This document shows positions 11,614-13,843 of a stretch of 13,843 nt of DNA, piece by piece. The position numbers and the translations under genes were made by a program. Within the stretch, counting starts at the first letter, position 1, and each line of letters begins with the position of its first letter. Under the pieces are notes generated by a model, which was not told the origin of the DNA, searched no databases, and saw nothing but the letters and a program-made list of their open reading frames with translations. Origin of the DNA: an uncultured Altererythrobacter sp. (GTDB lineage Bacteria; Pseudomonadota; Alphaproteobacteria; Sphingomonadales; Sphingomonadaceae); NCBI GenBank assembly GCA_937950385.1, contig CALFEA010000293.1:1-13843 (forward strand), in the 5' to 3' direction.

Positions 11614-13843
11614 ATGGCAAAAAAACTCCGCACTGCACATGTGCCCAAGACTAGTCAGTCTAAGGTCAAGCCGGAGTTAAACAAAAGCGAGTACCCCAAA
11701 TTCGTTATCGGCCTTGGTGCCTCTGCTGGCGGGCTAGAGGCTTTGGAGCAATTTTTCGATCATGCGCGCGATGATGCTGGGGCCGCCTATATTGTTGTGA
11801 TGCACCTCTCGCGCGACTTTAAGAGCATGCTCGATGATCTGCTCGCACGCCGCACAAGTATGAAAGTGCTCGCCGCCGAAAATGGGCAGGCATTGGAAGG
11901 GGATACAATTTATGTGATCCAGCCCAACACTTCTCTCGAAGTGGAAGGCACCAAGCTCAAAGTCGAAGAGCGTGAGACTATCGGTTCAGAAGGCGTTGTG
12001 ACAGCGGTTGATACGCTGTTTCGGTCAATCGCGGAAAGCTGGGGAGAGCGCGGCGCGGCGATTGTGCTGTCGGGTTCTGGTTCAGATGGCGCGCGCGGCA
12101 TTCGCAGTGTCCGGCAGGCAGGTGGTTTCACCTGCGCGCAGTCACCTGAAACAGCCAAGTTTGACCCCATGCCAATTGCCGCGATTGCAACCGAAGAGGT
12201 CAATGCCGTCGAGCCGCCAGAACAATTGGCGCGCACCGTTATAGAGGGCCTGATGATGCCCATGTCCTCACGTCTTTCTTCTGCGAAGAGTGATGATGAC
12301 AAGGCAATGGCGCAAATCGTCGACGCGGTGATCGGGGCGACGACGTTGAAAGCGGAGGAATATAAGCATTCCACGTTTGCACGGCGTGTGAGCCGCCGGA
12401 TGATGAACCGCCGAATTGATGATCTGGGCGAGTATTCGCGGATCGTTGCGCAGGATAAGTCTGAGGCTAAAGCGCTTAGCGATGACTTGCTGATCGGGGT
12501 GACTGAGTTTTTCCGTGACACGGGGCCTTTCAAGACGATCAAGCAGGTTATCGTGCCGCAGATCATCCAAAAGGCGCATGAAGAAAAACGCGGTATCCGA
12601 ATTTGGATCGCTGGATGTGCCACTGGCGAGGAGGCCTATACGATCGCGATATTGTTTCGTGAGGCTTTGCGCGACATGCCATTTGAAATCGATGTGCAAT
12701 TGTTCGCATCTGATATTTCCCGCAAGCATTTGGATATCGCCAGCCGCGGCAGTTACACCAGCGATCAAGTCGCCAATATTCCGCGCACTTTGCTAGAGCG
12801 CTATTTCGAATTTGACGATGAGCTCAATAGCTGGACTGTGACAAAGCGCGTGCGCAAGATGATCGTCTTTGCTCCCCATGATTTGCTGTCTGATCCGCCC
12901 TTTACCAAGCTTGATCTGGTGACCTGCCGCAATGTGCTGATTTACTTCTCGGTCGAAGCGCAGCAGCGCATTCTGGGTGGTTTCGCCTTTGGTTTGGTTC
13001 CCGGGGCGTTTCTATTCCTTGGGTCGAGTGAGACAATCGGCGGGCAAGGGGATGTTTTCGAATTTGTAGATGGACGCCAGCGCATCTTCCGCCGCACACC
13101 GGACCGCGTCAGCCTGCGCTCGATGAGCAAAGCTCGGTCGCTTTTCCCAGGCAAAACCGCAGCGACATTGGCACCTGCCCGCAAATCCGCGACCGTGCGC
13201 AGCACCGAGCTGCAACCTGCTTATACAGCTTTGCTCAGCGAATATGCGCCGGCCAGCCTGCTGTTTTCTAGCGACCGCGAATTGCTGCATAGTTTTGGCG
13301 ATGCCCACCGCTTTTTGAGGCCGCCTGCCGGTGTCGCCAATTTGGACATCACAGAGATGGTGGATGCCTCGCTCAAAACGCCAATGATTGTGGCGCTAGA
13401 ACGCGCTTCACGCGATCTGAAGTCGCTGACTTTTAGCAAAATCGCGCTCACATCGCATCCATCAGAAGGCTTGCTCGTCGATTTGACTGTGCGTCCGCTG
13501 AAGGCGGAAAGCGATGGCGCCGCGACAAATTTTCTGGCGATCATTGACGATCATAAGGCTAATGCAGCCGCCCCTGCAGAATTTGCGTCTGTGCAAGCGA
13601 TCAATGCCGATGAACTGATGAGCAGCCGGCAAACTGAGCTTGAGCAGGAATTGAACCGAACGCGCGAGGCTCTGCAATCCACCATTGAGGAGATTGAGAC
13701 CGCCAATGAGGAATTGCAGGCATCTAACGAGGAATTGATGTCGGCCAATGAGGAGCTGCAATCCACCAATGAGGAATTGAGTTCGGTCAATGAAGAGCTT
13801 TACACGGTCAATGCCGAATACCACCGTCAAAATGACGAGCTGA
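11614..13843 (+). CDS. CheB-CheR hybrid with C-terminal coiled coil (3' end outside window)
   Basis: ATG at 11614 with AGGAT about nine bases upstream; 743 codons are visible and the frame runs off the end. Residues about 28-215 are a CheB methylesterase domain with the catalytic triad S37 (GLGASAGG), H64 (VMHLS) and D158 (SGSGSDG). Residues about 230-495 are a CheR methyltransferase domain: TEFFRD (297-302), SAM-binding AGCATGEEAYTIA (333-345), FASDIS (364-369) and CRNVLIYF (438-445). A PAS-like segment (about 520-645) follows, then a coiled coil of NEELxxx heptads from residue 698. Such hybrids usually continue into PAS and histidine-kinase domains; that part is not seen. No receiver precedes CheB, as is usual for these hybrids. 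No che operon or methyl-accepting protein is nearby, so control of something other than flagellar chemotaxis is likely. Overlapping leftward frames are shadows. Confidence 0.92.
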   Translation, partial: MAKKLRTAHVPKTSQSKVKPELNKSEYPKFVIGLGASAGGLEALEQFFDHARDDAGAAYIVVMHLSRDFKSMLDDLLARRTSMKVLAAENGQALEGDTIYVIQPNTSLEVEGTKLKVEERETIGSEGVVTAVDTLFRSIAESWGERGAAIVLSGSGSDGARGIRSVRQAGGFTCAQSPETAKFDPMPIAAIATEEVNAVEPPEQLARTVIEGLMMPMSSRLSSAKSDDDKAMAQIVDAVIGATTLKAEEYKHSTFARRVSRRMMNRRIDDLGEYSRIVAQDKSEAKALSDDLLIGVTEFFRDTGPFKTIKQVIVPQIIQKAHEEKRGIRIWIAGCATGEEAYTIAILFREALRDMPFEIDVQLFASDISRKHLDIASRGSYTSDQVANIPRTLLERYFEFDDELNSWTVTKRVRKMIVFAPHDLLSDPPFTKLDLVTCRNVLIYFSVEAQQRILGGFAFGLVPGAFLFLGSSETIGGQGDVFEFVDGRQRIFRRTPDRVSLRSMSKARSLFPGKTAATLAPARKSATVRSTELQPAYTALLSEYAPASLLFSSDRELLHSFGDAHRFLRPPAGVANLDITEMVDASLKTPMIVALERASRDLKSLTFSKIALTSHPSEGLLVDLTVRPLKAESDGAATNFLAIIDDHKANAAAPAEFASVQAINADELMSSRQTELEQELNRTREALQSTIEEIETANEELQASNEELMSANEELQSTNEELSSVNEELYTVNAEYHRQNDEL
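13705..13842 (+). repeat. 21-bp coding repeat encoding NEELxxx heptads
   Basis: Five exact-frame heptads start at 13705, 13726, 13747, 13768 and 13789 (NEELQAS, NEELMSA, NEELQST, NEELSSV, NEELYTV), followed by the looser NAEYHRQ and NDEL. The DNA repeats every 21 bp but with varied codons, so selection on the coiled coil rather than recent duplication explains it. Such linkers join CheR to downstream sensor-kinase parts. Confidence 0.85.

Noticed and set aside
13221..13830. Leftward frames with repetitive Leu/Ser-rich products
   Set aside because: They are antisense shadows of the CheB-CheR gene and its heptad repeats.
13705..13842. Tandem 21-bp DNA repeat as a minisatellite or CRISPR-like array
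   Set aside because: Units differ at synonymous positions, have no spacers, and encode a coiled coil known from CheB-CheR hybrids.

Overview
This window looks like chromosomal DNA of an alphaproteobacterium, most likely a sphingomonad. That is an inference from moderate GC content, CtrA-type TTAA-N7-TTAA sites, a CHASE2 cyclase, a CheB-CheR hybrid and protein style; no rRNA or housekeeping marker is present to prove it. The theme is signalling: a class III adenylate cyclase, a cyclic-di-GMP phosphodiesterase, a receiver-domain protein, a CheB-CheR hybrid and a membrane-tethered LuxR-type regulator. I see no tRNA, rRNA, insertion sequence, integrase or CRISPR array.

Left part (1-5485). The 3' end of a membrane adenylate cyclase gene runs rightward and meets, tail to tail with 11 bp between stop codons, a leftward pair encoding an exported TPR-like protein and a periplasmic FecR-domain protein (ATGA overlap). 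Upstream of that pair is a 328-bp gap with four copies of a GCGAAAGTGACA-like 12-mer arranged as two dyads. Next comes a leftward GntP-type permease. Diverging from it is a coupled pair: a ferritin-like di-iron protein and a GtrA-type membrane protein (GTGA overlap), with a strong hairpin in the presumed 5' UTR.

Middle (5486-8298). A large CHASE2 / degenerate GGDEF / EAL protein has an intact EAL active site. A near-consensus CtrA box precedes it and a perfect one overlaps its stop codon. Just after that lies a compact transcription unit not explained by any ordinary gene: promoter, strong Shine-Dalgarno, a nine-codon ORF (MLGSWLDWF) and an intrinsic terminator, all within about 135 bp. Nothing on the same strand follows for over 2 kb, so it is not an obvious leader peptide.

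Right part (8299-13843). Four leftward genes form a compact cluster: a LuxR-type HTH protein with a C-terminal membrane helix, a small helical protein, and two unrecognised membrane proteins. Diverging from them are a receiver-domain protein with a kinase-like but motif-less C-terminus and a CheB-CheR hybrid cut by the window end. The last 150 bp of the receiver gene are only 30% GC and contain a 14-bp perfect inverted repeat just before the CheB-CheR start.

Best candidates for undescribed biology are the CtrA-box small ORF/sRNA unit (7902-8058), the membrane-tethered LuxR operon (8299-10068), the receiver/CheB-CheR pair with its AT-rich hairpin junction, and the four-copy dyad array (2674-2801).
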